This document shows, piece after piece, positions 1-8,640 of a stretch of DNA of 64,000 bases. The first letter of the stretch is position 1; each line of letters begins with the position of its first letter. Source of the DNA: Pantoea sp. Ep11b (GTDB taxonomy: Bacteria; Pseudomonadota; Gammaproteobacteria; Enterobacterales; Enterobacteriaceae); the NCBI RefSeq assembly GCF_040783975.1, contig NZ_CP160632.1, forward strand, positions 67,108 to 131,107, written 5' to 3'. A model generated the notes under the pieces. That model searched no databases. It was not told the origin of the DNA and worked only from the letters and a program-made list of their open reading frames with translations. A program made the translations under genes and the position numbers.

Positions 1-173
1 GCGGTCTGTCTTATCAATTATCATTCCGCTATTAACCACTATCCCCTCTTTCAACTGAAATAGCGCCGCCACCGCCTGTACCTCTGAAGAGGTAATCTGT
101 TCTTTCCTTTTTTATTATGAAATCGTTTTCATCCATTTTTAACACAGGCGTCTGTTTTACTTTTCGCAGGAAT

Positions 174-199
174 AAAAAAAGCCCCCATAGTGTGGAGGC
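174..199 (-). terminator. Rho-independent terminator of the chemoreceptor gene
   Basis: Read on the minus strand, a GCCTCC/GGGGGC stem with a 7-base loop is followed by a run of T. It lies 22 bases beyond the stop codon of the chemoreceptor gene. Confidence 0.8.
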
Positions 200-220
200 C
201 ATGATATGACGCATCAGCAA

Positions 221-1879
221 TCAGAAGCTTTCCCAGTTTGCCTGCGCCACATCGATGCGCTGGCGCTCAGGCCAGGGCGGCTGAAAAGCCGGTCGACGCA
301 AAGACGCCGCCTGCGGCTGCGGCGCGGCACGTCTGTTACTCTCCAGCGTAAAGCTGGCGACCAGGCCTGACAGCGTCTCCGCCTGCTCCTGTAGCGATTT
401 CGAGGCGGATGACGCTTCTTCCACCAGCGAGGCGTTCTGCTGTGTCACCTCATCCATCTGGCCAATCGCCTGATGAACCTGCTCAATGCCTTTGCTCTGC
501 TCAGACGTTGCCGCTGCAATCTCATTGACCAGATCGGCGACCTGCTGAATTGCCTGCCGGACATTTTCACTGTTTGAACCGACTCCGCCTGCCTGCTCTA
601 AGCCCTGTTCAACCTGTGAAACGGACGTTGAAATCAGATCCTTAATCTCGCGTGCGGCAGAAGAGGAGCGCTGTGCAAGGTTACGCACTTCGGAGGCGAC
701 CACCGCAAAGCCGCGGCCATGTTCACCGGCACGCGCCGCTTCAACCGCCGCATTCAGTGCCAGAATATTGGTCTGAAACGCGATACCCTCGATCAGCCCG
801 GTGATTTCAGAGATTTTGGCCGAGCTGGCGCGGATATCATCCATCGTTGTCAGCATCTGCTTCACGGCTGTGCCATTCTGGATTGACATCTGATTGGCGC
901 TATTGGCCAGTGTGCTGGCCTGATTTGCGCCTTCTGCGTTCTGCCGCACCGTTTCGCTCAGCGTCGCCATACTGGCGGACGTCTGCTCCAGCGAAGCCGC
1001 CTGCTCTTCGGTACGCGCCGAAAGATCTTCATTGCCCGCTGCGATCTGCGTCGAACCGGTGCTGACCGATTGTGCTGCGTGACTGACAGAGAGCAGCGTG
1101 CCGGATACCCGGGCCAGCAGCTGGTTGAAGGCTGACGCCGTTTTGCTGATTTCATCCTTTCCGCGAACCTCAGCCGTCTGGGTCAGGTCAAGGGTATGAC
1201 TCACCTGCGTCATGGTATTGACCATGCCAGTCAGACTTTTTCTGATGCCCAGGATAACCCTGGTGGAGAAGGCAGCCAGTATCAGGATCAACAGCAGTGA
1301 GCCGCCCGACATTCCCCACAGGGTCCGGGCGTAGATGCGCTTGTTCTCAGCGCGGAGCTGTTCGCCAATGTCGATATTCAACTGAATCTGACGGGTGTAA
1401 TCGGACTCCAGCTTGCGGGCTGCGGCACCTATACCATTCTCGCCCTGTAGCAGTGGCAACGTGACGTTGTCATCATGGGCGCGCGATGCGGCCAGAAAGG
1501 CGGGTAATGCGCTGCGCACGGCATCCAGGTCTTTTTCAGCCTGCTCAGTTAATGCCCTGTCTTCTTCATTCGAGATGTCGTTCGCCATGTAATAGGCATT
1601 CAACGCCTTAATCTGCTGCAGCAGATTCTCGATACGCTCTTCCGCAGCCGGAAATTTTTCCGCATCGCGGGTGCTGTGATGGCGATAAAGCGCGATGCCC
1701 AACTGATTGGTGACGCTGATCGATTTGTTCAGGTCGCGAATGCTGGGCACCGCATTTGTCTGCACATATTCGAAACGCGACTGAAAGCCCGAAATGACAG
1801 ATAAAGAAATAATCACCAATGCAATCAGCGACATTGCAAGCAGTGAGAAGATTAGCATAAGACGCTGTGTAATAGTCAT
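221..1879 (-). CDS. Methyl-accepting chemotaxis protein with C-terminal NWESF tether
   Basis: Inner-membrane chemoreceptor that signals through CheA/CheW to the flagellar motor. The 552-residue protein has TM1 at about 8-32, a periplasmic four-helix-type ligand domain to about 186, TM2 at about 187-206, a HAMP segment, and a long cytoplasmic coiled coil. The highly conserved hairpin tip ([21 protein letters not shown]) is clear. The last residues are NWESF, a near match to the CheR/CheB docking pentapeptide NWETF of E. coli Tar and Tsr, so this is probably a high-abundance-type receptor that can be adapted efficiently. The ligand cannot be read from sequence. A sigma-28 promoter lies 55 bases upstream of the start codon and a terminator follows the stop. 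Confidence 0.95.
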   Translation of the reverse strand: MTITQRLMLIFSLLAMSLIALVIISLSVISGFQSRFEYVQTNAVPSIRDLNKSISVTNQLGIALYRHHSTRDAEKFPAAEERIENLLQQIKALNAYYMANDISNEEDRALTEQAEKDLDAVRSALPAFLAASRAHDDNVTLPLLQGENGIGAAARKLESDYTRQIQLNIDIGEQLRAENKRIYARTLWGMSGGSLLLILILAAFSTRVILGIRKSLTGMVNTMTQVSHTLDLTQTAEVRGKDEISKTASAFNQLLARVSGTLLSVSHAAQSVSTGSTQIAAGNEDLSARTEEQAASLEQTSASMATLSETVRQNAEGANQASTLANSANQMSIQNGTAVKQMLTTMDDIRASSAKISEITGLIEGIAFQTNILALNAAVEAARAGEHGRGFAVVASEVRNLAQRSSSAAREIKDLISTSVSQVEQGLEQAGGVGSNSENVRQAIQQVADLVNEIAAATSEQSKGIEQVHQAIGQMDEVTQQNASLVEEASSASKSLQEQAETLSGLVASFTLESNRRAAPQPQAASLRRPAFQPPWPERQRIDVAQANWESF

Positions 1880-1933
1880 GAAGAGATCCCCGGTAGAAGA
1901 TAAAACTAAAAATGGCCAACATGCCGATCATTC

Positions 1934-1960
1934 TTATCGGCGGCCGTGTGCGGGGCTTTA
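1934..1960 (-). promoter_or_regulatory. Sigma-28 (FliA) promoter of the chemoreceptor
   Basis: On the minus strand the sequence reads TAAAGCCC, 11 bases, GCCGATAA. This matches the enterobacterial FliA consensus (TAAAGTTT-N11-GCCGATAA) at the full -10 element, the TAAAG core and the spacing. The gene start lies about 55 bases downstream, so the receptor is predicted to be co-expressed with late flagellar genes. Confidence 0.85.
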
Positions 1961-2468
1961 ACGGATCACAGCGCCGTTATTTTTATCTTGCGACTGTCAA
2001 AAAATGAACTAAGTAAGAGCCCGACGCTTGCAGGCTGCGTGCGACTGTTAGCGGTATTGGTGGCAACGCCACCGGCCATGCCGGGCTACCTCTCTCTGCT
2101 GTATAGCCCTGCGCATCCGACACCCTTTCGCCCCTGCTCTGGTCTCCCTGCCGGAGTGATACGCTGCCGGCGATCGGATCGTCACCTATAAGATGGCCCT
2201 CCGGGTTCAGGCACGTTCAGGTAATCTGCCTGATCAGACATAAAGAGAAGAGACGCGAATAGGCTGCCCTGCGGTTGTTTAACTTAACAGCGAACTCAGC
2301 GGTCAGCCTGCTGACCGCGACAGGCTGAGATTTTAGCCATTTGTGGCAGGGCCAGATTAAATCAGTGAATCGGCTGGCGGAATGCTGATTCTGGTCTATG
2401 CTCACTGGCCCGACCAGGCTTAAGCCTGTCAGGAATCAATAACGCGTACAATAAAAAAGGTCGTTGTC
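1961..2468. other. Intergenic region without a supported gene
   Basis: About 500 bases between the FliA promoter and the next gene. Reading frames here are short, have no ribosome-binding site and show no recognisable protein. I see no repeat or RNA gene. Confidence 0.5.
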
Positions 2469-2798
2469 ATGAATTTAGCTCAATTTGAAACCAGAACCGG
2501 TCTTTGGCCACACATGCAATTTACGGACGTTGAATATGAAGTGTGCAGCAGAGGCGTGGAGATCTACGCCATCGATGTCAGCCGCCAGACCAAAAGCAAG
2601 CTGTTCATCTGTCGCGTTGCAAATGAGCAGCAGGCCGCCTCGCTGACAGCGCAGTTTAAAGAAGGGTTACCGAAGATAAAGCTCAAAAAACGCAAAATCG
2701 CGATGAAGCGGGCCAGCATCGCCTGTGAGAAAAGCGCTGTTACCAGTGCAAACTATCAGGATCGGGCTGCACAGCGTCAGTCTGCCTCCAGACCCTGA
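2469..2798 (+). CDS. Hypothetical protein, 109 aa, basic C-terminal half
   Basis: I do not recognise this family. The start is supported by an AAGG element 8 bases upstream of the ATG. Residues 1-60 look like a compact soluble alpha/beta domain with two cysteines (VCSRG, FICRV). From about residue 65 the chain becomes very basic (KIKLKKRKIAMKR) and ends in a low-complexity polar tail, which could bind nucleic acid or be disordered. There is no signal peptide or membrane segment. It stands alone, with about 500 bases free upstream and over 1 kb downstream. A frameshifted tail extension is possible because a +1 frame stays open past the stop. Confidence 0.55.
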   Translation: MNLAQFETRTGLWPHMQFTDVEYEVCSRGVEIYAIDVSRQTKSKLFICRVANEQQAASLTAQFKEGLPKIKLKKRKIAMKRASIACEKSAVTSANYQDRAAQRQSASRP

Positions 2799-3330
2799 CT
2801 GGAGAACAGGCCAGCGTTTTCAGCGGCGGCCGGCCCTGGGATGCCTGCCTTTATCTTTGTTCTGGTGCTGCGGCGCGTTGAAAGGCGCATCGCGGCAACC
2901 TGACACAGACGGCACTTCCCCGCCTCAACGGAGATGTCACGGAAAGCAGAGACAGGGTTCACTGATTTGCCACGCGCGTTGTGCTGTCGCAAAGTCGCGG
3001 GGAGTGACAGAACAGCGCGCCCACGTCATCACGCCGTATCGCTTCCCTGAATGCGGTCTGGATCTCATGATCCCGAAACTTACACCTGGGTAGGGGCATC
3101 CTCTAAGCAGGAAGTCACTGTGCTGAGAAACAGTGGAAGGGATCAGGTCTGTACGCTTAACCGGTAATGGATGCGGAAATGAAGGCAGATTGTGGCCAGC
3201 GATAGCCGAAGCGGCAGTGTCAGGCAGACTTTAATCCAAATCTTAGAAATCGTTTTCAGAACAGATTAACTTACTGATTTTGAAATACTTTAACCATGGT
3301 TAAATTTTGAACGATTTGCACGCTCATGAA

Positions 3331-3371
3331 AAAAAGGGCTAACCGCAGCGGCATCTCAGGCGGTTTTGCCC
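3331..3371 (-). terminator. Orphan terminator hairpin (minus strand)
   Basis: Minus-strand stem GGGCaaAACCGC / GCGGTTaGCCC, followed by a run of seven T. No supported gene ends into it. Confidence 0.6.
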
Positions 3372-3787
3372 TATCTTTAAATGGCGCTGTAAAGAAATCC
3401 ACATTTTTTACAGCGTGTTCTGACTCCTACCCTTGCCCCCTCTGAACAGGGGGCACTTTTTCCGATTACGGTGAGGAATTCTCCTGAATGCGCCAGGTCG
3501 CCATCCCTGCCCGGTGGGTTAGGTTGAGTTGCCATTTGGAAAAGTGGTTGATTTGTAACCTGATGATTCACAGGCTGAACCAGCGTCGTCCCGCCCGGTC
3601 AGTAATTATTTGAATTGCAATGAATTTCCCGAATCTGCCGGAAAACTGAACGTTACCGGCTGTAAAAGCCAGCCAGAACAGCATGGTGCGGGGAACAGAA
3701 AGTGGGTCATAATCAGGCCCTGCCCGATTGACCGGCGCCTCACCAGGGATGCCGTGACGTAATAATAATGTGATTTTACCGCTGTTT

Positions 3788-3811
3788 GCCCCCGCTTTTG
3801 CAGGGGCTTTT
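3788..3811 (+). terminator. Orphan terminator hairpin (plus strand)
   Basis: GCCCC(C)GC-TTTT-GC(A)GGGGC, followed by TTTTC on the plus strand. No gene is recognisable upstream of it. It could end a small RNA or a lost gene. Confidence 0.5.
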
Positions 3812-3983
3812 CTCCCTGCCTGACCTTTTTATCTGCTGTTTTACACCGGACTGACAGATCACCTGCCTGTTCGCTTCTGTTGATACGGCAGGCAGAATCG
3901 CACAATGGCCACAGCTCTGCCCTTAAGACGCGATAGTTCTGTGATATGTTTAGTCGGTCGCTATCTGCCATGTGAGTCCGCTT

Positions 3984-5201
3984 ATGCTCTCCACCCTGAT
4001 CTACCGTAGCCAGCTTGCGGGTTCTGTCTCGCCAGAGCGGTTAAAAGCACTGGTAGAGCGCGCCAGCGTTAAAAATGCCGAGGCGAATGTCACCGGGATC
4101 CTGCTCTATAACGGTCAGCATTTTTTTCAGGTACTGGAAGGCAGCGTTGATAATGTCAACAGGGTTTACCAGCGCATCAGTTCGGACGATCGCCATTTTA
4201 ACCTGATTGAACTGATGCGGGACTACGCGCCTGCCCGTCGCTTTGGTGATACCGGAATGGCGCTGTTCGATCTACGCGATTATCCGAAACACGACGTAGT
4301 TGATGCCCTGCTAAAACGGGTCACGCTGAGTGATGAGCGGATCAGGCATGACAGAGTCGTGAAGTTCCTGCGGTCTTTCGTTGAAGGGCGGGACAAAGAG
4401 ACGTTTATCGAAATCGATCCTGCCAGCGAATGGACGCTGATCGCGCCCTCTCTCACCCCGGCACAACCCGCCTTTCAGCCGGCAGCGGATCAGCACTGCG
4501 AATTTGCCCTACAGCCCATTGTGGATACTGCAAACCGCCAGATTGTTTCCTGCGAGGCGTTGATTCGCGGTCAGCGCGGATCTTCGCCCGCCGACTATTT
4601 TTCCCGGCTGCCTGAAGATGAGCGTTATCAGGCCGATCTCGACTCCAAAACCTACGCTTTCCAGCTGGCGCGGCATCTGGGACTGCAGGATCAGACCCTG
4701 TCCGTCAATCTGCTGCCTATGTCACTGGTGATGATCGAGGATGCCGTAGCGTACCTGATCGCTCAGATCAGGCAGCAGGGCCTGCGGCCGGAGCAGATCG
4801 TGGTTGAAGTGACGGAAGATGAGATTATTTCCCGCTTCGATGCCTTTCATCTGGCGGTTAAGCAACTCAAAGCCGCCGGGATCAGTCTGGCGCTCGACGA
4901 TTTTGGCGCGGGTTTTGCCGGTTTATCTCTGTTAGCTGATTTTCAGCCTGACAAAGTAAAAATCGATCGTAAGCTCATCACCGATATCCATCGCAGCGGC
5001 CCGCGTCAGGCCATTGTGCTGGCGATCCTGAAATGCTGCCAGGCGCTGGAGATTACCGTCATCGCGGAAGGCGTTGAAAAAATAGAAGAGTGGCTCTGGC
5101 TCGAAAGTGCCGGCGTTCGCTACTATCAGGGCTTTCTGTTTGCCCGCCCGGCGTTGAACGCCCTGCCCGAAGTGCACTGGCCAGCCCGTCGTCCTGTCTG
5201 A
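3984..5201 (+). CDS. BLUF-EAL blue-light-regulated c-di-GMP phosphodiesterase, active-looking
   Basis: Cytoplasmic photoreceptor-effector. The N-terminal BLUF domain (about 1-95) has the flavin-contacting Tyr in LIYRSQ, the Asn in NVTGIL, the Gln in FFQVLEG and the conserved MALFDL strand. The EAL domain (about 165-400) keeps the catalytic set: EALIR, Asn in VNLLPM, Glu in VEVTEDE, LDDFGAG, Lys in KIDRK, Glu in AEGVE and QGF. Blue light should therefore control hydrolysis of c-di-GMP to pGpG, as in BlrP1. Start: an in-frame GTG lies at 3972, but the ATG at 3984 aligns with the start of the second BLUF protein near 10.6 kb; neither has a strong Shine-Dalgarno. A CsbD-like gene and a BluR-like MerR regulator follow, recalling the E. 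coli bluF/bluR pairing. Confidence 0.92.
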   Translation: MLSTLIYRSQLAGSVSPERLKALVERASVKNAEANVTGILLYNGQHFFQVLEGSVDNVNRVYQRISSDDRHFNLIELMRDYAPARRFGDTGMALFDLRDYPKHDVVDALLKRVTLSDERIRHDRVVKFLRSFVEGRDKETFIEIDPASEWTLIAPSLTPAQPAFQPAADQHCEFALQPIVDTANRQIVSCEALIRGQRGSSPADYFSRLPEDERYQADLDSKTYAFQLARHLGLQDQTLSVNLLPMSLVMIEDAVAYLIAQIRQQGLRPEQIVVEVTEDEIISRFDAFHLAVKQLKAAGISLALDDFGAGFAGLSLLADFQPDKVKIDRKLITDIHRSGPRQAIVLAILKCCQALEITVIAEGVEKIEEWLWLESAGVRYYQGFLFARPALNALPEVHWPARRPV

Positions 5202-5372
5202 TCGCGTCAGAGCCTCTCCCGTCCGTCGCCCTTTTACTCAGAGTTTGATGCCGCTCACACCGCTTCGCTGCAAAAAGCAAAAGCTGTGCCATGCTTGATC
5301 CATCTGACAGCCATCAGGCAATACAGATATCCACCAGGTCCCTGGACAAAAACCGTAATCAGGAGAATCACC

Positions 5373-5582
5373 ATGAACGAAGATCGCATTGGCGGTAACT
5401 GGAAGCAGTTCAAAGGTAAGGTGAAGGAAAAATGGGGCGATCTCACGGATGACGACATGACCGTTGTTGAAGGGAAGCGCGACCAGCTGGTCGGCAAAAT
5501 TCAGGAACGCTACGGCTACGAAAAAGATCGTGCCGAAAAAGAAGTCAAAGACTGGGAAGATTCTAATAAGTACCAGTGGTAA
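5373..5582 (+). CDS. CsbD family stress protein (YjbJ-like)
   Basis: A 69-residue hydrophilic protein, the same length as E. coli YjbJ, beginning MNEDRIGGNWKQFKGKVKEK and ending in a charged helical segment rich in Lys, Glu and Asp. The CsbD family is strongly induced by general stress or stationary phase; its molecular role is unknown. AGGAG lies 7 bases before the ATG, which decides this start over a longer reading from 5286. It lies between the BLUF-EAL gene and the MerR-type regulator, so it is a plausible target of that light-responsive pair, although nothing in the sequence proves this. Confidence 0.9.
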   Translation: MNEDRIGGNWKQFKGKVKEKWGDLTDDDMTVVEGKRDQLVGKIQERYGYEKDRAEKEVKDWEDSNKYQW

Positions 5583-5595
5583 CGCGTTACCTGCC

Positions 5596-5617
5596 GCCGG
5601 GCATTGCTATGCCCGGC
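5596..5617 (+). terminator. Perfect hairpin downstream of the CsbD-like gene
   Basis: Nine-base stem GCCGGGCAT / ATGCCCGGC with loop TGCT, 13 bases after the stop. No T run follows, so it may stabilise the RNA end rather than terminate on its own. Confidence 0.5.
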
Positions 5618-5789
5618 ACCTGTCCTGCCCGCCGCTCTCCCTCTCTGTCTGCCTGCTGAATGTCATGTTGTGTCCTGTCTTAAAATAAGACAAATAATTT
5701 GGAAGTGATGGTTTCTTTATTCAATCCCGTCGCGCATAATCTGCTCATCTTCCCTGAATCGGGGATCGTTAAGTTTTCGGATATCCACT

Positions 5790-6554
5790 ATGCCCCATCA
5801 CTCTACCGACACCGTCTGTGGCCTTGTCGGTGTTCTGCCCGAAACTCTGCGCCGCTGGCGCCGGGCCGGACTGATAACACCACCTGGAGCAACGGGCTAT
5901 TCCGACCAGCAGCTTACGCGCGCGCTATGCGTTCGCGAAATGACGTCAGGCGGCCATACGCTTTTTGATATCCACGCTGCGCTTAACTGGCCCGGCGTGA
6001 CGCTGCCTGGCGGCTGGGCCTGCCGCGAAGAGGATATGCTGCAGCTGCTGGCCTCCTATCCGGACGCCGATATTGAACGTGAACTGCAGATGATGAGCAC
6101 AGACTACTGTAGCGATGACTACGTTAATCGCTATCTCCGGCCGCTCAATCTCTGGCTGCGTAGTGATCTCAGTGAAGGTGCGGCGCAGCGTCAGATGCGC
6201 TTTCATACAGCGGTGCTCAGGCAGTGGGAACAGCTGGCACGGGGCGCTCTTCGACGCAGTACCGTGCCGCTGTTTCTTGAGGCGGTCAGCGTCACGGATG
6301 AAACGGAAATCTGGATGGAAGCGATCCGGCTGAACGGCCAGGGATTCCGGGTGGAAGTGGCTGCGGAAGCATCCGGCGTTCCTGCCGTGGCACAACAACG
6401 TTTTGAGCATCACCTCATGTGGTGCGGCGATGGTATCTGCGCCCAGATGAAAGCGGCTTTTCACGCCAGTCTTGAGGCAGGTGAACCCGTCATGCTTACG
6501 GGCACCGATACTGCGCTGCGGTCGCCGGTTAAGCCAAAAGCCACCAGCACCTGA
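5790..6554 (+). CDS. MerR-type regulator, MlrA/BluR-like
   Basis: Probable DNA-binding regulator of 254 residues. Residues about 8-70 form a MerR-like winged helix (VLPETLRRWRRAGLITPP, then the GYSDQQLTR wing region). Residues 100-240 resemble the C-terminal domain of MlrA and BluR (YcgE): an N-RYLRPLNLWLRSDL segment followed by EIWMEAIRLNGQGFRVEV, which parallels the [21 protein letters not shown] region of BluR. In E. coli, BluR is a repressor relieved when light-activated BluF binds it. A BLUF-EAL gene lies 600 bases upstream here, so a similar partnership is likely, but this is inference. No clear ribosome-binding site is seen before the ATG. It converges with the heat-shock gene that follows. 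Confidence 0.75.
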   Translation: MPHHSTDTVCGLVGVLPETLRRWRRAGLITPPGATGYSDQQLTRALCVREMTSGGHTLFDIHAALNWPGVTLPGGWACREEDMLQLLASYPDADIERELQMMSTDYCSDDYVNRYLRPLNLWLRSDLSEGAAQRQMRFHTAVLRQWEQLARGALRRSTVPLFLEAVSVTDETEIWMEAIRLNGQGFRVEVAAEASGVPAVAQQRFEHHLMWCGDGICAQMKAAFHASLEAGEPVMLTGTDTALRSPVKPKATST

Positions 6555-6583
6555 CCACAACTCGCCTCTTTCTTCTCATAAAT

Positions 6584-6617
6584 CAAAAAAGGCGGAACAG
6601 CCTCAGCCGTTTCCGCC
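6584..6617 (-). terminator. Rho-independent terminator of the small heat-shock gene
   Basis: Minus-strand stem GGCGGAA / TTCCGCC with a GC-rich inner arm, followed by TTTTTTG. It lies just after the Hsp20 stop and also separates the convergent MerR gene. Confidence 0.85.
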
Positions 6618-6627
6618 CGGGATAGCA

Positions 6628-7116
6628 TTACTGATGTTCAAGCGTGCGCGGACCGTCGGTCGCAATCGGGATGCGGCGCGGTTTTTCGCTCTCCGGAATT
6701 TCCTGATACAGGTCGATCTTCAGTAAGCCTTCCGCCAGCGTGGCGCCCGTGACCTTCATGTGCTCGGGAATCGAAAAGCTCAGCTGAAAATCGTGTCGGG
6801 CGATGCCGCGATGGATCCAGCCGCCCTCCTCCTGACGGGGTTCGCCGGACGTTTCCTGACTGTCTTTTTCTCTGTGACCCGCCACGGAAAGCCGTCCGCC
6901 ACGATGCTCGATCTCCAGCTCCTGCTCTTTCCAGCCCGGTACGCTCACGGTCAGCGCATAACGATGATGCTCAAAACGCTGCAGGTCATAAGCGGGCGCT
7001 GCAGAAACGGGACTGTCGCCTGTCAGCTGACTGAATAATTTATCGATGCGGTTGAAGCGATCTGAAAACACAGAATCCGCCAGTGAAGGGAATGCTGAGA
7101 AGGGTTGTAATGACAT
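6628..7116 (-). CDS. Hsp20/alpha-crystallin family small heat-shock protein
   Basis: Cytoplasmic ATP-independent holdase chaperone of 162 residues. A variable N-terminal arm (1-45) is followed by the alpha-crystallin domain: strands around YALTVSVPGWKEQELEIE, GGRLSVAGHRE, and the conserved closing strand with ATLAEGLLKIDL (the A-x-x-x-n-G-v-L motif). A short tail carries the IPI anchor motif (RRIPIA), which in this family docks into neighbouring subunits to build oligomers. The start at 7116 is chosen because AGGAG lies 9 bases upstream; a longer reading to 7146 would place that site inside the gene. Similar in size to IbpA/IbpB but not clearly either one. Confidence 0.93.
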   Translation of the reverse strand: MSLQPFSAFPSLADSVFSDRFNRIDKLFSQLTGDSPVSAAPAYDLQRFEHHRYALTVSVPGWKEQELEIEHRGGRLSVAGHREKDSQETSGEPRQEEGGWIHRGIARHDFQLSFSIPEHMKVTGATLAEGLLKIDLYQEIPESEKPRRIPIATDGPRTLEHQ

Positions 7117-7291
7117 AGTGATAATCTCCTGAACAGGTTCATCCAAAAGTTCATCTGACCGGTTTAACTCTCCCGGTCATCTCCCTGAATAGGGATAAGC
7201 GGTCAGCTTTCAAGTCGGCAAAGCGCACTTTTTTTATCGCCTGCCGACGGAGATTGATCCTGAGCGTGAATATCAGAGCTTCACGCAGCCC

Positions 7292-7531
7292 CTATTTTTT
7301 ATTCTGCGGTGCCAGAACGTAATGCGGATGACGCCCGGCCAGCAACAGCAACAGTTCATATTCGCCCTGACTCAACAAGGCCGGATTGACTGCGGCTTCT
7401 TTGGTTTGCCAGACACGCAGGCTGAGATCGAAACGTTCTGCCGCACTCTGCTGGGAAAGTCCGGCGGCCAGCCGAAGTTCACGCACATTACTCTGGACAA
7501 CCACAGGCGGCTGGGGGGGACGATTAACCAA
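7292..7531 (-). CDS. Small XRE-like DNA-binding protein, TTG start
   Basis: Predicted 79-residue helix-turn-helix protein. Residues 14-60 read NVRELRLAAGLSQQSAAERF followed by DLSLRVWQTKE, which fits a Cro/XRE-type helix-turn-helix. I chose a TTG start at 7531 because AAGGAG lies 6 bases upstream, and because this makes the protein exactly as long as its paralogue at 33435-33674 (79 residues, VVV at the same position). A longer reading from 7570 lacks a ribosome-binding site. Its target is unknown. It lies convergently beyond the heat-shock gene, and its paralogue also sits near chemoreceptor and GAF-EAL genes. Confidence 0.75.
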   Translation of the reverse strand: MVNRPPQPPVVVQSNVRELRLAAGLSQQSAAERFDLSLRVWQTKEAAVNPALLSQGEYELLLLLAGRHPHYVLAPQNKK

Positions 7532-7897
7532 ACAACGCTCCTTCAATAGGGTGGAACCGCCAGCGATCACAGCAGCGTTATCACGTAAAGCGAAGCGATC
7601 CGAAAGCGGTCAGAGAAAAGACCAGTGAATAATTGACTATTTTAAATAAATGTCAAATTTCAGGTCAGCCATTTTCACCACATCCTGTCACAAGCGAAGC
7701 GGTATATTTTGACTTAAAGAGGACTTTTCTATTTTGTTTGAGTGTCTTAATTTGCGGGCCAGGAATTATCCTGTTGTTCGCCCGGAACGCTTTTCAGGGA
7801 TTAATCCGCTATCTCACTGCTTCTTTCTTCATCAGGATGGGCGCTTCGTCTGAAGCCTCTTTTCAGGCGAATCATTGCAACCCGAGGAGGAAAATAA

Positions 7898-8122
7898 ATG
7901 AAACACGCTATCCAGCGTCGCTCACCCGACGATCTGTCACAGGTCGACATTCGTGAACAGTGGCAAATCACCTACTGGACACAGGAACTGGGCACGACAC
8001 AGGAGAGGCTGACGCGTGCAATCCGCGAAAACGGGCCACAGATAGAACAGGTACGTGCGTGGCTGGCGCAGAATCCGCCACGTCGCCGTCCGGCCCAGCC
8101 GCTGAATGGCATCAAACGCTAA
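7898..8122 (+). CDS. DUF3606 family protein
   Basis: A 74-residue protein with the DUF3606 core (VDIREQWQITYWTQELGTT, then VRAWLAQ). The family is small, cytoplasmic and of unknown function, common on plasmids and chromosomes of Proteobacteria. GAGGAGG sits about 8 bases before the ATG. It is monocistronic as far as can be seen. Confidence 0.88.
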   Translation: MKHAIQRRSPDDLSQVDIREQWQITYWTQELGTTQERLTRAIRENGPQIEQVRAWLAQNPPRRRPAQPLNGIKR

Positions 8123-8640
8123 ACTGTCTGCTGACTGACACGCTGTGTTAACGCCAGCCTCAGAGTGGATGCCCCGCTCTCTGCCGGGTTTACGCGGAGC
8201 AAAACGCTCAGCGGGCCTTAGTGCTTTCCCGGCTTTTACCTGCTGTTTTAACAGGTTACCTTTTCTGCCCCCTATGGCCTGCTATTCTCAGTCTGACCTG
8301 GCCGGATTTTTACTGTCGGAACCGGGTTAATGCTATTGTTAACCTGCCCGGATGTGAAATGTTCATACACAGGAAATAGATATTCACACTTCTGAAGACT
8401 CAGCCTGCAAATATAAAATCACCATCGGTCATTCGTATCACCCTGCTTCGATTAAATTTTCGAATCGTAAATCCCCCTTTTCTGCGTTAAAGAAAATAAT
8501 AAGAGACACCCGCCGCGCACTCACCTATCATCCTGATGAAAATAAAAAATACGCACTATTTCCTGCCGCCCGAATGAAATTTCGCTCCGGGCAGTTTTCT
8601 TTTTCGCTCCGTAATCAGACGGTGCGGGGGTTTTACACAC
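8123..8640. other. Intergenic region ahead of the GAF-EAL gene
   Basis: About 520 bases, AT-rich in its second half. No gene, tRNA or sigma-28 element was found. It presumably holds the promoter of the downstream phosphodiesterase gene, though no clear -35/-10 pair stands out. Confidence 0.4.

Larger units (their letters stand above)
2799..3983. other. Gene-free 1.2 kb with two orphan terminator hairpins
   Basis: No convincing gene. It holds a minus-strand terminator-like hairpin at 3331-3371 and a plus-strand terminator at 3788-3811, neither belonging to a visible gene. Decayed genes or small RNAs are possible. Frames up to 122 codons exist here but have atypical composition and no ribosome-binding site. 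Confidence 0.5.

Noticed and set aside
2725..3093. 122-codon plus-strand frame overlapping the 109-aa gene
   Set aside because: Out of frame with a better-supported gene, Arg/Cys-rich shadow-like composition, no ribosome-binding site.
3606..3971. 121-codon minus-strand frame upstream of the first BLUF-EAL gene
   Set aside because: It covers a plus-strand terminator hairpin and its composition is atypical; no domain was seen.
7633..7956. 107-codon frame overlapping the DUF3606 gene
   Set aside because: Overlaps a well-supported gene with a strong ribosome-binding site, and its own start has none.
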